From CAYSCW01 sp964449165 (GTDB lineage: Bacteria; Acidobacteriota; Aminicenantia; Aminicenantales; Aminicenantaceae): a stretch of 6,427 nucleotides of DNA. Both the position numbers and the translations under genes were made by a program. Below, in pieces: positions 6,371-6,427 of the stretch. The notes below the pieces were generated by a model. It searched no databases, was not told the DNA's origin, and saw only the letters and a list, made by a program, of their open reading frames with translations. The stretch lies in assembly GCA_964449165.1 (NCBI GenBank), contig CAYVAT010000073.1, positions 1-6,427 of the forward strand, written 5' to 3'. Position 1 is the first letter of the stretch. Every line of letters starts with the position of its first letter.

Positions 6371-6427
6371 TCATTCAATCTCTTCCTTTTTGTTGTCTTC
6401 GAATCCGTATCCAACCAGATGGAAGGG
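6371..6427 (-). CDS. Possible 3' tip of an upstream gene, unidentified
   Basis: From the right edge a minus-strand frame gives 18 residues, starting PFHLVGYGFED and ending KKEEIE, before TGA at 6373-6371. This would end 86 bp before the treT start, in the same orientation. A neighbouring frame is also open from the edge to TAA at 6345-6343 (27 residues, starting PSIWLDTDS), and I cannot decide between them. Neither tail is long enough to identify a family. Confidence 0.3.
   Translation of the reverse strand, partial: PFHLVGYGFEDNKKEEIE

Noticed and set aside
1..6427. CRISPR arrays, tRNA or rRNA genes, insertion sequences, attachment sites
   Set aside because: I saw no regularly spaced repeats, no tRNA-like cloverleaf, no transposase motifs and no terminal inverted repeats flanking the locus.

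Overview
This window reads as bacterial chromosome and holds a compact compatible-solute (osmotic or heat stress) locus. Every supported gene lies on the minus strand. In transcription order, right to left, they are: the probable 3' tip of an unidentified gene (6371-6427), a TreT-type trehalose synthase (5070-6284), a fused trehalose-6-phosphate synthase/phosphatase (2523-4811), a small MscS-family mechanosensitive channel (1536-2465), and the first 451 codons of a divergent GT-A glycosyltransferase (1-1354) that runs off the left edge. Classical Shine-Dalgarno sequences, a near-consensus sigma-70 promoter and the MscS channel favour a bacterium. Base composition is moderate and nothing fixes the phylum. 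TreT is best known from thermophilic archaea and bacteria but also occurs in mesophiles.

The genes fit one physiological theme. TreT joins NDP-glucose and glucose to trehalose in one reversible step. The OtsA/OtsB-like fusion makes trehalose from NDP-glucose and glucose-6-phosphate in two steps. The channel would release solutes on hypo-osmotic shock. The last gene most resembles enzymes that transfer a sugar to 3-phosphoglycerate or glycerate (GpgS / mannosylglycerate synthase type), so the locus may make a second solute of the glucosylglycerate or mannosylglycerate kind. Two independent trehalose routes side by side is unusual.

The gene spacing suggests at least two transcription units. 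The trehalose synthase/phosphatase and channel genes are 57 bp apart and probably co-transcribed. The 258 bp between treT and the fusion gene carries short direct repeats and a palindrome but no convincing gene. A promoter-like TTGACA-N17-TATATT lies across the end of the channel gene and would drive the glycosyltransferase through a leader of about 160 nt. That leader holds a 13-bp palindrome, a possible short reading frame, and a strong ribosome site facing a CTG rather than an ATG.

The most novel element is the glycosyltransferase. It has an apparent non-ATG start, a large insertion between its metal-binding motif and its putative phosphoglycerate-binding motif, and a C-terminus extending past the window.
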